64,000 nucleotides of DNA, taken from Sva-07 sp963707515 (lineage in GTDB: Bacteria; Actinomycetota; Acidimicrobiia; Acidimicrobiales; Ilumatobacteraceae). Position 1 is the stretch's first letter. Each line of letters starts with the position of its first letter. The position numbers were made by a program, and so were the translations under genes. The notes under the pieces are model-generated. The model made no database searches. It saw only the letters and a program-made list of their open reading frames with translations, and was not told the origin of the DNA. Location of the stretch: the NCBI GenBank assembly GCA_963707515.1, contig CAVPQI010000002.1:1-64000 (forward strand), in the 5' to 3' direction. Of the stretch, positions 44,669 through 54,502 are shown piece by piece.

Positions 44669-46057
44669 TCAGTACACGGGGAACTTGGCGCGGTCGGGGA
44701 GGCCGGAACGGGCGACGATCTCCTCGCCGCGGCGCTGCGCTTCGCGCCACAGGGCGCCCTCGTCGATCGTCGTGCATGTGCCCGTCCTCGACGACGATGT
44801 TGCCGTCGACGACGACGGTGTGCACGCCGCGACCGTCGGCCGACCACACCAGTTGGTTGACGACGTTGAGCAGCGGTCGCCACTCCGGACGGTCGGTGTC
44901 GTGGAGCACGACGTCGGCCCGCTTGCCGGCCTCCAACGAGCCGATCTCGTCCTGCAGACCGCATCGAGCGGGCGCCACCGAGCGTGGCCATCTCCAGCGC
45001 CTTCTCCGCCGGGAACATCTGCGGGTCCATCCGAGCGTCCTTGAACAGGCCGGCGACGAGGTAGGTCGCCCGCATCAGGTCGGAGTAGTTGGAGGCGTTG
45101 TTGCCGTCGGTGCCGATCGACACGTTGACGCCACGCTGCACCATCTCGGGCATCTTGCCGATCTGGGTGACGCCGTAGCTGACCTTCGAGCGCGGTCGTC
45201 GGGCAGTGGGCGACGCTCGATCCGGTGCGCGCCATGGCGTCGATCTCGGCGTCGTCGACATGCACGCAATGGGTGATGCAGACGTCGTCGGCGAGGACGC
45301 CGATCTCGTCGAGGTGGAGCATCGGTCGCTGGCCGAACTCGGCGAGATAGCCGTCGGGATCGACCTTGGCCGGCGACATGTGGAAGCTCATCCCGACGTC
45401 GTGGCGGTCGGCGAGCTCGCGGGCCGCCTTCCACAACGGCTCCGAGCACGACGTGTGCCCGACCAGCGTCGACCACGCACCCAGGCGCCCGTCGGCGACG
45501 GAGCGGTACCGGGTCAGCTGGTCCTCGAGGCGGGCGATCGCCGCATCGGTGTCCTGGCGGTAGACGTCGGGCTCCGGCGGGAGGTCCCACACCCAGGCGC
45601 CGAGGCGCCCGCGGATGCCGATCTCGGTCAGGCCGTCCATCACCTCGTCGAGGAGGCGGATCGTTCCGGCCTCGAGGAACGTCGTCGTGCCGCTGCGCAA
45701 CATCTCCGTCGCCGCCATCTGCGCCGAGCAACGTTCGTCGCCCTCGCCGTAGGCGGCGTAGAGGTTCGTCAACCAGACGAAGACGTTCTCCTCGAACGGC
45801 GTGTCGTCCGGGACGTACCCGCGGGTCAGCGGTTCGCCGGTGATGTGGATGTGCGTGTTGACCATGCCGGGCGTGACGACGAAGCGCTCGCCGCCGATCC
45901 GGCGGGTCGGGGTGTAGCGGGTGTCCAGGTCGGCGGTCTTGCCGACGTCGACGATGACGCCGTTGGAGACGGCGATCGATCCGCGGTGGATGATGTCCCG
46001 CGTCGGGTTCATGGTGACGACGTACCAGGCGTCGATGAGCAGGTCGATCGGGGTCAT
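44669..46057 (-). pseudogene. Amidohydrolase-superfamily deaminase/chlorohydrolase-like enzyme (three frameshifts)
   Basis: About 460 residues if repaired. MTPIDLLIDAWYVVTMNPTR, the metal motif VNTHIHITGEPL, MSFHMSPAKVDPDGYLAEFG, VCITHCVHVDDAEIDAM and VNVSIGTDGNNASNYSDLM place it in the TrzN/AtzA/guanine-deaminase-like branch that hydrolyses amino or chloro groups on N-heterocycles. Breaks near 45195, 44970 and 44777; the C-terminal IDEGALWREAQRRGEE is back in the first frame. Start overlaps the methyltransferase stop (ATGA). A paralogue lies at 49448. Confidence 0.82.
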
Positions 46058-47213
46058 CGGGATCCTCCGGGACGGGTGGGTGGTGCGGGTTCAGGGGCGG
46101 CGGGTGCGGGTTCAAGGGCGGCGGGTGCGGCGGACGGCGTGGCGAGCGTGGCGACGGCGACCTGCTGGAAACCGATCGGTTCGACCAGTCGCAGGGCCTC
46201 GAACCCGGCGGCGCGCAGCCAGTCGGCGAGGTCGTCGTAGCGCAGCACCCGGCCGTGGCGGGTGCTCGCCATCATCGTCACGCCCATCGTCAAGGCGTGG
46301 GGGTCGTGCGCCCGCTGGCGGTCGGCGAAGTAGTCACCGACGAGCACGCGACCGCCCGGCACCAGTGCGTCGGCGGCGAGGGCGATCAGCTGCCGGGCCC
46401 GCTCGTCGGGCTCGGCGCGCAGCACGTGTCCGAGGACGACGAGATCATATGAGTTCGGCTCGACGTCGATGTCGAGGTAGTCGCCGGTGCGCACCTCGGC
46501 GCGTTCGGCGACGCCGAACTCGGCGAGCTTGCGGTTGGCGACGTCGGCGACCACGGGGAGGTCGTTGACCACGGCCGTGGCGTCGGGAACCGCCGACAGG
46601 ATCGCCGTCGACCACGGCGCACCGCCGGCGCCGAGCTCGAGCACCCGTGGTGCCCGCAGCGCGCTGTAGCGCAGCTGCAGGTCGGCGCGCAGGGCGCAGC
46701 GATGGATGGTGGCGAACGTCGCCTCGACGAGCGGGACGTAGAAGTCGGCGGGGTCGTCGTCGATCGGATGGGCGGGCACGCCGTTGCGCACGGTGTCGGC
46801 GAGGGTGCGCCAGTTGTCGAGCGGTCCGGGCGACACCGGCACGAGGTCGACCATCGACGCCGGGCTGTCGCGCAGCAGGTAGCGGGCGCGGTCGCGTCGA
46901 CGAGGAGGAAGCGTCCGTGATGGTGTTCGAGCAGGCCGAGGGCGACGACGCCTTCGAGCAGCGTGGTCAGGTGCGGCGCCGACACGCCGAGATCGTCGGC
47001 CAGCTCGGCACCGGTCGACGGCCCGCGGCGGGCGAGCGACTCGAACACGCCGAGGTCGAGCGCGGCGACGAGCACGTGGAAGCGCCCGTAGCCGTCGATC
47101 ACCGCCCACACCGGCGCGGCGGGCGGCGGCTTGCGGTCGGTGAACGGGCGCCCGGTGCGGGCGATCGTGTGGGTCCGCTTGAGCTCCGGATAGGCGGCGT
47201 CGGCGGAGCTCAT
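46054..47213 (-). CDS. SAM-dependent methyltransferase, O-methyltransferase type (one frameshift)
   Basis: About 385 residues after repair. The N-terminal winged-helix dimerisation domain (VWAVIDGYGRFHVLVAALDLGVFE ... LGVSAPHLTTLLEGVVALG) is followed by a class I SAM fold: VLELGAGGAPWSTAIL, AVVNDLPVVADVANRKL and VVLGHVLRAEPDERARQL. This matches plant-type O-methyltransferases such as polyketide or small-molecule O-methylases. The frame breaks near 46890. The C-terminal Pro/Ala tail is made of a short DNA repeat (46085-46125). Start overlap with the amidohydrolase suggests a shared substrate; the methyl acceptor is unknown. Confidence 0.82.
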
Positions 47214-47265
47214 CGCCACGTCCTCACCGCGTTGCCCTCACTGCGCCGCCGCGCCCAGGCGGCGC

Positions 47266-48309
47266 TCACGGACGCAGGACGATCTTGCCGAAGACGTCGT
47301 TGTCCTGCAAGCGACGCTGTGCCTCGCCGGCGTCGGCCAACGTGTACTCGGAGTCGATCACCTGCGGGAACCGCCGATCGCAGAAGCGCTGCCACAGCGG
47401 ACCGAACTCGTCGGGCGTGTACGGGCCGGAGCCGAGGATCTTGATCCCCGAGTGGAACAGGAAGCCGAGGCTCGGGATCGTCGCCTCGTCGCCCGACGTG
47501 TTGCCGCAACAGACGAGCCGCCCGCCGATGCCGAGCGAGAACACCGACGGGGCGAACAGCGCCGTGCCGACGTGATCGAACACGACGTCGACGCCGAGCC
47601 CGCCGGTGATCTCACGCGCCCAGGCGGCGACATCGTCGGTGCGGTTGTTGAGGACGTGTGCAACACCGAGCTCGCGCGCCCGTTCGAGCTTCGACTCGCT
47701 GCCGGCGGTGGCGAGCACGGTGGCGCCGGCGTCGATCGCCAACTGGATCGCGGCGACCGATACGCCGCTGCCGGCGGCGTGGATGAGCACGGTTTCGCCG
47801 GCGGTCAGCTCGGCGACGTCGAAGAGGGCGTGGGCGGCGGTGAGGAAGCACGTCGGGAACGTCGCCGCGTGGACGAGGTCCATGTCGTCGGGCACGGTGA
47901 ACACGTGCGAGGCGGGGGCCACGCAGCGCTCGGCGTAGCCGCCGGAGACGGTCGCCCCGATGATGCCGAGGTCGCCGTAGAGGTCGCCCATCCCGGCGAG
48001 CGACGAGCGCTCGGAGACACCGGCGAGCGACGGGTCGACGACCACGCGGTCGCCGACCGAGACGGAGCCGTCGGCGGCCACGTCGTCGCCGACGGCGATC
48101 ACCGTGCCGGCGAGATCCATGCCGGCGATGTGCGGCAACTCGAAGCCGGGCAACGTGAACCAGCCGTTGCGCTGGACGACGTCGAGGCGGTTGAGGGCGC
48201 AGGCGGCGACGTCGATGACGACGTCGGCGGCGCCTGGTTCAGGGTCGGCGACATCGGTCAACTCGAGGACCTCGGGTCCGCCGTGACGTTCGTAGCTGAT
48301 CGCTTTCAT
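47266..48309 (-). CDS. Zinc-binding alcohol dehydrogenase/quinone oxidoreductase (MDR family)
   Basis: 347 residues, intact. MKAISYERHGGPEVLELTD, NRLDVVQRNGWF, PHIAGMDLAGTVIAVGDDV, then AAGSGVSVAAIQLAIDAGATVLATAGSESK (NADPH-binding Rossmann core) and the C-terminal GKIVLRP. It lacks the structural Cys cluster of classical zinc ADHs in the stretch I can see, so quinone-reductase-like activity is more likely. Leftward, 52 bases before the methyltransferase gene. Confidence 0.9.
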   Translation of the reverse strand: MKAISYERHGGPEVLELTDVADPEPGAADVVIDVAACALNRLDVVQRNGWFTLPGFELPHIAGMDLAGTVIAVGDDVAADGSVSVGDRVVVDPSLAGVSERSSLAGMGDLYGDLGIIGATVSGGYAERCVAPASHVFTVPDDMDLVHAATFPTCFLTAAHALFDVAELTAGETVLIHAAGSGVSVAAIQLAIDAGATVLATAGSESKLERARELGVAHVLNNRTDDVAAWAREITGGLGVDVVFDHVGTALFAPSVFSLGIGGRLVCCGNTSGDEATIPSLGFLFHSGIKILGSGPYTPDEFGPLWQRFCDRRFPQVIDSEYTLADAGEAQRRLQDNDVFGKIVLRP

Positions 48310-48349
48310 TGATGTTGTCCTCGTGGTTGGTCGGTCGGTGCGTGTGGGC

Positions 48350-48388
48350 GACGTGACGTTCGGGACCCGTCCCGGAACGTCACGTGCG
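48350..48388. terminator. Palindrome family C copy 2
   Basis: ACGTGACGTTCGGGAC / GTCCCGGAACGTCACGT, nearly perfect, with a short loop. It overlaps the stop codon of the aldo/keto reductase (48380-48382) so the hairpin starts inside the coding end, as a terminator before the dehydrogenase gene. Confidence 0.7.
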
Positions 48389-49393
48389 GCGGCGGGCGGT
48401 GCGGGCGAGGGCCGGTGCGGTCCAGCCCTTGTCGGCGGGGTTGAGGTCGACGCCGGGCGGCACGACCTCGTCGATGGCGTCGAGCACGTCGGCGTCGAGC
48501 GTCACGTCGACAGCGGTCAGCAGGTCGTCGAGCTGTTCGTTGGTCCGCGGGCCGATCAGCGCCACGTCGACATCGGGGTGGGCGACGGCCCAGGCCAGCG
48601 ACAGCTGGGTCAGCGTCAGACCGGCGCTGTCGGCGATCCTGCCCAGCGCCTCGACGGCATCGAACTTGGCGTCGTTGTCGGCGTCGAAGTGGTCCGGGTT
48701 GGTGGCGGCGCGCGAACCCTGCGGGGCGTCGGCGTCGCGGCGGTACTTGCCGGTCAACCAGCCGCCGGAGAGCGGGCTCCAGACGATGACGCCGATGTCG
48801 TGGCGCCCGCACGTCGGGAGCACGTCGGCCTCGATGCCACGGCAGAGGATCGAGTACGGCGGCTGCTCGGTGTGCGGCCCGGCGACACCGCGCCGCTCCG
48901 CGGCCCAGCACGTCTCGACGAGGTCGGCGGCGGGGAACGTCGAGGTGCCCCAGGCGAGGATCTTGCCGTCGCGGACGAGGTCGGTGAGGGCATCGATCGT
49001 CTCGCTGATGTCGGTCGTCGGGTCGGGCCGGTGCACCTGGTAGAGGTCGATGTGGTCGGTGTCGAGGCGCCGCAGGCTGTCTTCGACGGCGCGCCGGATC
49101 CAACGCCGCGAGTTGCCGCGGTGGTTGACCTGGTCGTCCATCGCGTTGTGGAACTTGGTCGCCAGTACCACCTCGTCGCGGCGGCCGGCGATCGCCTTGC
49201 CGACGATCTCCTCGCTCTCGCCGAAGGCGTAGACGTCGGCGGTGTCGACGAGGTTGATGCCGGCGTCGAGGGCGCGGTTGATCAGTCGCATGCAGTCGTC
49301 GTGGTCGGTGTTCCCCCAGGCTCCGAGCACCATCGTGCCGAGCCCGAACGGCGCCACCTGGATGCCCGTCCTGCCGAGCGTTCGCATCTCCAT
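48380..49393 (-). CDS. Aldo/keto reductase
   Basis: 337 residues. Begins MEMRTLGRTGIQVAPFGLGTM, typical of the AKR family that includes YajO and Tas. Tetrad residues appear in NLVDTADVYAFGESEE (Asp, Tyr), VVLATKFHN (Lys) and DLYQVHRPDP (His). The cofactor end reads ALIGPRTNEQLDDLLTAV. NADPH-dependent reduction of an aldehyde or ketone from the surrounding pathway is expected. Leftward member of the catabolic island, followed by a terminator hairpin. Confidence 0.92.
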   Translation of the reverse strand: MEMRTLGRTGIQVAPFGLGTMVLGAWGNTDHDDCMRLINRALDAGINLVDTADVYAFGESEEIVGKAIAGRRDEVVLATKFHNAMDDQVNHRGNSRRWIRRAVEDSLRRLDTDHIDLYQVHRPDPTTDISETIDALTDLVRDGKILAWGTSTFPAADLVETCWAAERRGVAGPHTEQPPYSILCRGIEADVLPTCGRHDIGVIVWSPLSGGWLTGKYRRDADAPQGSRAATNPDHFDADNDAKFDAVEALGRIADSAGLTLTQLSLAWAVAHPDVDVALIGPRTNEQLDDLLTAVDVTLDADVLDAIDEVVPPGVDLNPADKGWTAPALARTARRRT

Positions 49394-49447
49394 GTCATCT
49401 CTCCTGTGGTGTCGCGAGGCGCGCCAGGCTCGGGCCCGGGGCGACGT

Positions 49448-50849
49448 TCAGTTGGCGTCGATGTACGGCCAGACGTGGGGGATCTCGATGCCCACTCGTT
49501 CGAGCAGGTGGGCCTGGCGGTGGGCGGCCATCTCGGCCAGTTCACCGAGGTCGATGGCGGTCGGCTGCCCGTCGGCGACGACCTGGCGGCCGGCGACGAA
49601 GACGTCGCGCACGCTGCGGCCGTCGGTGCCCCACACGAGCTGCAGCCCGACGTCGCCGCGAGGTGTCCACCCCGGCGTGTCGGTGCGGTGGATGACGATG
49701 TCGGCCTGCTTGCCCGGCTCGAGTGAGCCGATGCGGTCGGCCATCCCGATCGCTTCGGCACCGGCGATCGTCGCCGTCTCGAACGCCTGGTGGGCGCCGA
49801 AGCGGGTCGGGTCGATGCGCGAATCGTGGGCGATGCCGGCAGCGACGGCGGCGGTGCGCAGGATGTCGATCGTGTCGCCGGCGTTGGTGGCGTCGCAGCC
49901 GAAAGCGACCCGCCCTCCTCGCTCGATGATCTCGGCGTGGCGGCCGTGGGCGCACACGCCCTGACCGAGGCGCAGGTAGGCCCACGGGCAGTAGGCGATC
50001 GCCGTCCTGGTGTCGAGCACCAGGTCGACCTCCTGGTCGTCGAGCCACACGCCGTGGCCGAGCAGGAGGTGCGCGCCGAGCACGCCGAGGTCGTCGAGGT
50101 GGGCGACGGGCCGCTTGCCGGTCCGTTCGAGGTAGCGCTCCGGGTCCGACGAGGTCGGCGAGAGGTGCATCGTCATGCCGGTCGACCGTTCGCGGGCGAG
50201 GTCGGCGGCACCGGCGAGCAGCGCATCGGAGGCGAGGTCGTGGCCGACGAGCGTCACCCAGCCTTCGACCAACCCGCCGGCGGGGAGGGAATCGAGCACG
50301 GCGCGCTGACGGTCGAGCACCTCGTCGCTCGGTGCGGCGAAGGGACCTTCTTCGATGTCCCAGCCCCACACGCCGAGCGTCGCCCGTTGGCCGAGGCGTT
50401 GGAGTCCGGCAGCGACCCGGTCGGCGTGGGCGACGGTGCCGGCCTCGACGACGGTGGTCACGCCGGCGCACAGTGCCTCGACGGCGGAGAGCATCGCCGA
50501 TGCTTCGTCGTCGTCGGGCTGGTGGGCGCCGTGTACCGGCACCGACCATTCGAAGATCGAGGCGCCCGGGGGCAGCAGGTCGGGGATGCAACTGCGGATC
50601 AGCGGGTCGCCGGTCAGGTGCTGATGGGCGTCGATCATGCCCGGTGTGACGACGCAGCGAGTGGCGTCGACGATCGTCGCGTCAGGATGGGCGGCGCGGC
50701 AGTTCGCTGGTCGAGCCGACGTCGACGATCACGTCGCCGGCGACGGCAACCGCGCCGCCGACGAGGACGCGACGGCCCGGATCCATGGTGACGACGTCGC
50801 CCCCGGTGATCAGCGTGACCGGGGACGAGGCCGTGTCGAGGTTGCTCAC
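49448..50849 (-). CDS. Amidohydrolase-superfamily enzyme, second paralogue (one frameshift)
   Basis: About 465 residues after repair. GTG at 50849 opens VSNLDTASSPVTLITGGDVVTMD. A break near 50695 joins this to VVTPGMIDAHQHLTGDP (metal motif HxH), MTMHLSPTSSDPERYLERTGKRPVAHLDD, LLLGHGVWLDDQEVDLVLD and VAFGCDATNAGDTIDILR. Same TrzN/deaminase-like branch as 44669-46057 with clear region-by-region similarity, so the two are likely duplicated and act on related N-heterocyclic or formylamino compounds. Three bases downstream of the HD-domain gene. Confidence 0.85.
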
Positions 50850-50852
50850 GGT

Positions 50853-51500
50853 TCAGCCGCGGCGCGGCGTGCGGGTGAAGACCTTGCGGACGAGCGGCTC
50901 GAAGTGCTCGAGCGTCTCGCTGTCGTAGGTCGGGTCGAACGCCGTCTGATCCCACACGTCGGCGAAGCGCTCGGCCATCGCGTAGTGCTCGTGGCCGAGG
51001 TGGCGGACGCGCATCTCCGGGTCCATGCCGATGCGGCCGTAGTAGTGGCGGCCCTGGAAGTCCTGGTGGTACTTGACGACCCAATAGGCCTCGTCGCTGA
51101 CCCACGGGCGCAGCATCTCGGCGGCGATCGCCGGGTGGTTCATGTTGGAGAACGTCTTGCCGATGTCGTGACACAGCGAGGCGACGACCATGTCCTCCGA
51201 CGCGCCGTCGCGCTCGGCGCGGGTGGCGGTCTGCAGGGCATGGTCGAGCTGGCTGACGGCGAAGCCCTGGTGCAGTTCGCCCATCTGCCGCAGGAGCGCC
51301 ATCACCCGGTCGGCGACGAGCATCAGGTCGGCGTCGAGGTACTCCTCGATGTAGGTCATGTAGTCGGCGGAGAACTCGGCCATGCTGCCGCCGATCTCAC
51401 CTTCGAAGCCGGGGGAGCCGGGCGTGCCGACGAGCTGGCGGGCGGCGTCGATGTCGGCCGCGCTCGGTGTGGGGTTCGTGGTGGTCGTGTCGGTGGTCAT
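50853..51500 (-). CDS. HD-domain protein, PhnZ/diiron-oxygenase-like candidate
   Basis: 215 residues. The HD-fold metal ligands stand out: His87 (SQLDHALQTATRAERDGAS), His111-Asp112 (SLCHDIGKTF), later His122, His145 and Asp191. The phrase LQTATRAERDGASEDMVVASL is the wording used by PhnZ and related mixed-valent diiron oxygenases rather than by nucleotide phosphohydrolases. If so, it would cleave a C-P or C-C/C-N bond oxidatively. Function is inference from motif style. Co-transcribed with the amidohydrolase downstream. Confidence 0.75.
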   Translation of the reverse strand: MTTDTTTTNPTPSAADIDAARQLVGTPGSPGFEGEIGGSMAEFSADYMTYIEEYLDADLMLVADRVMALLRQMGELHQGFAVSQLDHALQTATRAERDGASEDMVVASLCHDIGKTFSNMNHPAIAAEMLRPWVSDEAYWVVKYHQDFQGRHYYGRIGMDPEMRVRHLGHEHYAMAERFADVWDQTAFDPTYDSETLEHFEPLVRKVFTRTPRRG

Positions 51501-51529
51501 GGTGTCCTCCTGGTGCGGTGTTCGATCAG

Positions 51530-51630
51530 CGATCTCGGTCGGATCCTTCCCGCTTTCCGGGCAGATTCTGACCGAGATCGGGAATGGCGATCGGGAATGG
51601 CGATCGGGAATGGCGATCGGGAATGGCGAT
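51530..51630. repeat. Palindrome family B copy 2 followed by a 13-bp tandem repeat
   Basis: CGATCTCGGTC / GACCGAGATCG arms at 51530-51580, with the internal hairpin inverted relative to the 9068 copy. Directly after come four units of CGGGAATGGCGAT (51579-51630), ending 9 bases before the stop of the enolase-superfamily gene. Likely terminator between two leftward units. Confidence 0.8.
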
Positions 51631-51638
51631 GGGGAATG

Positions 51639-52802
51639 TCAGACGTCGCCGGCGAAGCGGTCGGGGAGGCCGGCGGTGGTGCCGACGACGCGCGTGCCGG
51701 GTGCCTGGTAGGGGTTGGCGGCGGCGACGTCGGTGTCGAGGTCGACGCCGAGGCCGGGGGAGTCGGGGACCGCGAGGCGGCCGTTGTCCAATGCCTCGAG
51801 CGTCAGCGTCGGGCCGACGCCGAGGGCGTCCCACGCGGGCATCAGGCTCGGCGGGTACTCGATGCACCGGATCGCCGGGATCGTCGCCGCCAGGTGCAGG
51901 TTGGCGGCGAGTGCCAGCGGACCGGCGCACACGTGGGGGACGACGCGCACGCCGAAGCCGGCGGCGGCCTGCGCCATGCGGCGGGCCTCGGAGATGCCGA
52001 CCGTGCTGGCATCGGGCTGCAGGATGTCGAGCTGGCGGCGGCGCATCGCGTCGATCGCCTCCTCGGCACCGAACATGTGCTCGCCGTAGGCGACGGGAAC
52101 CGGCGAGGCGGCGACGAACGCTTCGATCCCCGCCCGGGCGCCCTGCGGCAGGGGCTCCTCGATCCAACGCACGTCGAGTTCGGCGAGGCGCTCGGCGAGG
52201 CGGCGGGCAGTGGCGACGGTGTAGGTCTCGCTGGCGTCGATCATCAGCTCGACGTCCGGGCCGACGGCATCGCGGATCGCCCGCAGGGTCGGCATGTCGG
52301 CGGCCCAGTCGGGGCCGGTGCGCAGCTTGACCTTGCGCACGCCGCGATCGGTCAAGGGGGTGATCCGCGCCATGTGGTGGTCGACGCCGCCCTCTTCGAG
52401 GAAGCCGCACGAGGCGTAGACCTCGACCTCGTCGCGGACTCGTCCGATCATCCGTGACACCGACGTGTCGGCGGCGGTGGCGACGAGGTCCCACAGGGCG
52501 ACCTCGAGTCCGGCCCGTGCCTGGGCGCCGACCCAGGCGTCGCCGAGGCGGCGGCGGGTCGAGGTGCGCAGCCGCTCGATGTGGTGGTCGACGGCGGTCA
52601 CGTCGTGGCCGAGGAGGAGCGGGGCGAAGACGTCCTCGATCGCCGTGGCGACCACCGAGGCGTACGAACAGCCGTAGCTGTCGCACACCTCACCCCAGCC
52701 GATCGTGCCGTCGGCGCCGGTGACGCGGACGAAGAGCATCGACATCGCCTCGCGGTCGGTCCCGAAGGTGACGGGGATGGTGTCGACGGCCTCGATCTTC
52801 AC
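51639..52802 (-). CDS. Mandelate racemase/muconate lactonizing enzyme-like dehydratase or racemase
   Basis: 387 residues, enolase superfamily. KVKLRTGPDW (catalytic Lys), metal ligands in MIDASETYT (Asp), WIEEPLPQG (Glu) and AYGEHMFG (Glu), and a C-terminal VVPHVCAGPLALAAN (His). This suits acid-sugar dehydratases or racemases, which abstract a proton alpha to a carboxylate. Start MKIEAVDTIPVTFG at 52802. Divergent from the VOC gene across a small palindromic operator at 52825-52841. Confidence 0.88.
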   Translation of the reverse strand: MKIEAVDTIPVTFGTDREAMSMLFVRVTGADGTIGWGEVCDSYGCSYASVVATAIEDVFAPLLLGHDVTAVDHHIERLRTSTRRRLGDAWVGAQARAGLEVALWDLVATAADTSVSRMIGRVRDEVEVYASCGFLEEGGVDHHMARITPLTDRGVRKVKLRTGPDWAADMPTLRAIRDAVGPDVELMIDASETYTVATARRLAERLAELDVRWIEEPLPQGARAGIEAFVAASPVPVAYGEHMFGAEEAIDAMRRRQLDILQPDASTVGISEARRMAQAAAGFGVRVVPHVCAGPLALAANLHLAATIPAIRCIEYPPSLMPAWDALGVGPTLTLEALDNGRLAVPDSPGLGVDLDTDVAAANPYQAPGTRVVGTTAGLPDRFAGDV

Positions 52803-52824
52803 GGTTCGAACCTCATGTATTCCT

Positions 52825-52841
52825 GCTCAGAATTGTTGAGC
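52825..52841. promoter_or_regulatory. Candidate operator in the divergent MR/VOC promoter
   Basis: GCTCAG-AATTG-TTGAGC, a pseudo-palindrome in the 82-base spacer between divergent starts at 52802 and 52885. It differs from the 17-bp regulon site, so it probably serves another regulator. Confidence 0.4.
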
Positions 52842-52884
52842 CGCCCCATGGCAGAGCGGCCCTCGGGGTGGCTACGGTGCACCC

Positions 52885-53338
52885 GTGACCACGATCTCCA
52901 CGCTTCTCACCCACATCGCCCTGCCCGTCCGCGACCTCGAGGCGACGCTCGCCTTCTACGAGCGCTACACGAACCTGGCGATGATCCACCGCCGCGAGGA
53001 CGCCGACACGAAGTTGCGCACGGCGTGGCTGGCCAACGAGCGTGATCGCACCACCGAGGGCGCGGCGCGCTTCGTCATCGTGTTGATCGAAGGGCGCGCT
53101 GCCCAAGCAGATCACCGGCGACATCGAGGAGCACTACGGCTTCCTCACCTCGATCAGCCACCTCGGCCTGTCGCTCGACTCGCGCGAGGAGGTCGACCGG
53201 ATCGCCGAGATGGCCAAGGAGGAAGGGTGCCTGCTGCTCGGCCCGATGTACCGCAACGAGGTCGTCGGCTACATCTGCATCGTCACCGATCCCGACGGCA
53301 ACAACCTCGAGTTCTCCGTCGAGCAAGAGCTCGGCTGA
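52885..53338 (+). CDS. VOC-family dioxygenase/glyoxalase-like protein (one frameshift)
   Basis: About 150 residues after repair. LLTHIALPVRDLEATLAFYERYTNLAMIHRRED is the first VOC half; the second resumes in another frame after a break near 53095 with HYGFLTSISHLGLSLDSREEV and ends YICIVTDPDGNNLEFSVEQ, whose Glu is a typical metal ligand. GTG start at 52885. Probably handles a product of the divergent enolase-superfamily enzyme; the reaction is unknown. Confidence 0.8.
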
Positions 53339-53452
53339 GCGCGACGCCCCGGCGACGCACACCGCCCCGACGCGCTCCGCCCCGACGCACATCGCGGCGC
53401 TCACCCGAGCCTCGTCTCCCGGCCGGTCGACTGCGTGACCCCGGATGAGCGG

Positions 53453-54392
53453 TCACTTGAGACCCCGGATGAACGGCTGGGCGAGCGCCGCCGGTGGGCG
53501 GACACGGGTGGCGAAGATCGCCATCACGACGATCGTCACGACGAACGGCAGCGATGACAGCAGGTCGCCGTTGAGCTGGTAGCCGAGCGCCGGCAGCGAC
53601 AGGCGGAACGAGAGCACGGCGCCGAAGAGCAGACAGCCGGCGAGCGTCCCGTGCAGCGTCCAGCCACCGAAGATGACGGCGATCAGGGCGAGGAAGCCAC
53701 GGCCGGCGACGCCGTTGGCGCCGAAGTCGCCGATCTGGCCCGAGTCGAGATAGGCGCCGCCCAGGCCGCCGCACATGCCGCAGATGTAGACTGCCTGGCG
53801 ACGGCGTTTGTTGACGTCGATGCCGCACACGTCGCCGACCTGCGGGTTCTCGCCGACGCAGCGCACCTCGAGCCCCCACCGGGTGCGGTACACGAGCCAC
53901 CAGCACAGCGGGATCAGCGGGTAGAGCAGGTACAGGATCCACGAGCGGTCGAACAGCGCATCGCCGATCAGCGGGATGTCGGCGAGCACCGGGATCCGTT
54001 GCGCACTCGCCTTGCGCGGTCTTCGGTCCAGTTCCGAGCGTCGAGGAAGCGCGGTCAGTCCGATCACGAGCACGTTGAGGGTCAGGCCGACGACGAACTG
54101 GTTGGTGCCGAAGCGATGGCCATGTTGGCCTGGACCAAGGCAACGACCAGCCCGGCGCCCACGCGCCGAACAGAGGCCCACGACGATGTTGCCGGTGCCG
54201 GTACGAGCCGACCGCGGCGGTAAACGCGCCGTTGAGGATCATCGCCTCGACCGAGATGTTCATCGTGCCGGCGCGCTCGGCGATCCATTCGCCGATCGCG
54301 GCGAACGCCAGGAACACGGCGAAGGTGAAGGCATCGATGTAGGTCGACTCGGACGACAGGACGTCGAAGATGGCGCTCAGAACGTCGATCAT
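53453..54392 (-). pseudogene. ABC permease, nucleoside/BMP-type second subunit (NupQ/YufQ-like, several frameshifts)
   Basis: Start MIDVLSAIFDVLSSESTYIDAFTFAVFLAFAAIGEWIAERAGTMNISVEAMI, then after breaks near 54190 and 54120 TNQFVVGLTLNVLVIGL, and RTRWGLEVRCVGENPQVGD, which is the coupling loop of BPD_transp_2 permeases. The last 180 residues (to QPFIRGLK) are intact. Six or more transmembrane helices. Last gene of the BMP importer operon 58588-53453. The many one-base breaks probably reflect poor sequence in this stretch. Confidence 0.82.
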
Positions 54393-54502
54393 GTCCGCTC
54401 ACCGTCCTGCGCGGCCATCTGCGTGTCGAGCTGTGCGGTCACGTCCGCTCTCCGTCCTGCATGGCCATCTGCGTGTCGAGCTGTGCGGTCACGTCCGCTC
54501 TC
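54393..54502 (-). repeat. 50-bp tandem duplication at the permease junction
   Basis: 54393-54442 and 54443-54492 are near-identical 50-bp units, with a partial third (to 54502). On the minus strand each unit carries a GTG opening a 17-codon mini-ORF (VTAQLDTQMA...QDGERT) whose stop overlaps the start that follows. The duplication lies exactly where the upstream permease ends and before the next permease starts. Confidence 0.85.

Noticed and set aside
52803..52812. GGTTCGAACC, resembling a tRNA T-arm
   Set aside because: No acceptor stem, anticodon arm or D-arm can be built around it; merely a short palindrome upstream of the enolase-superfamily gene.
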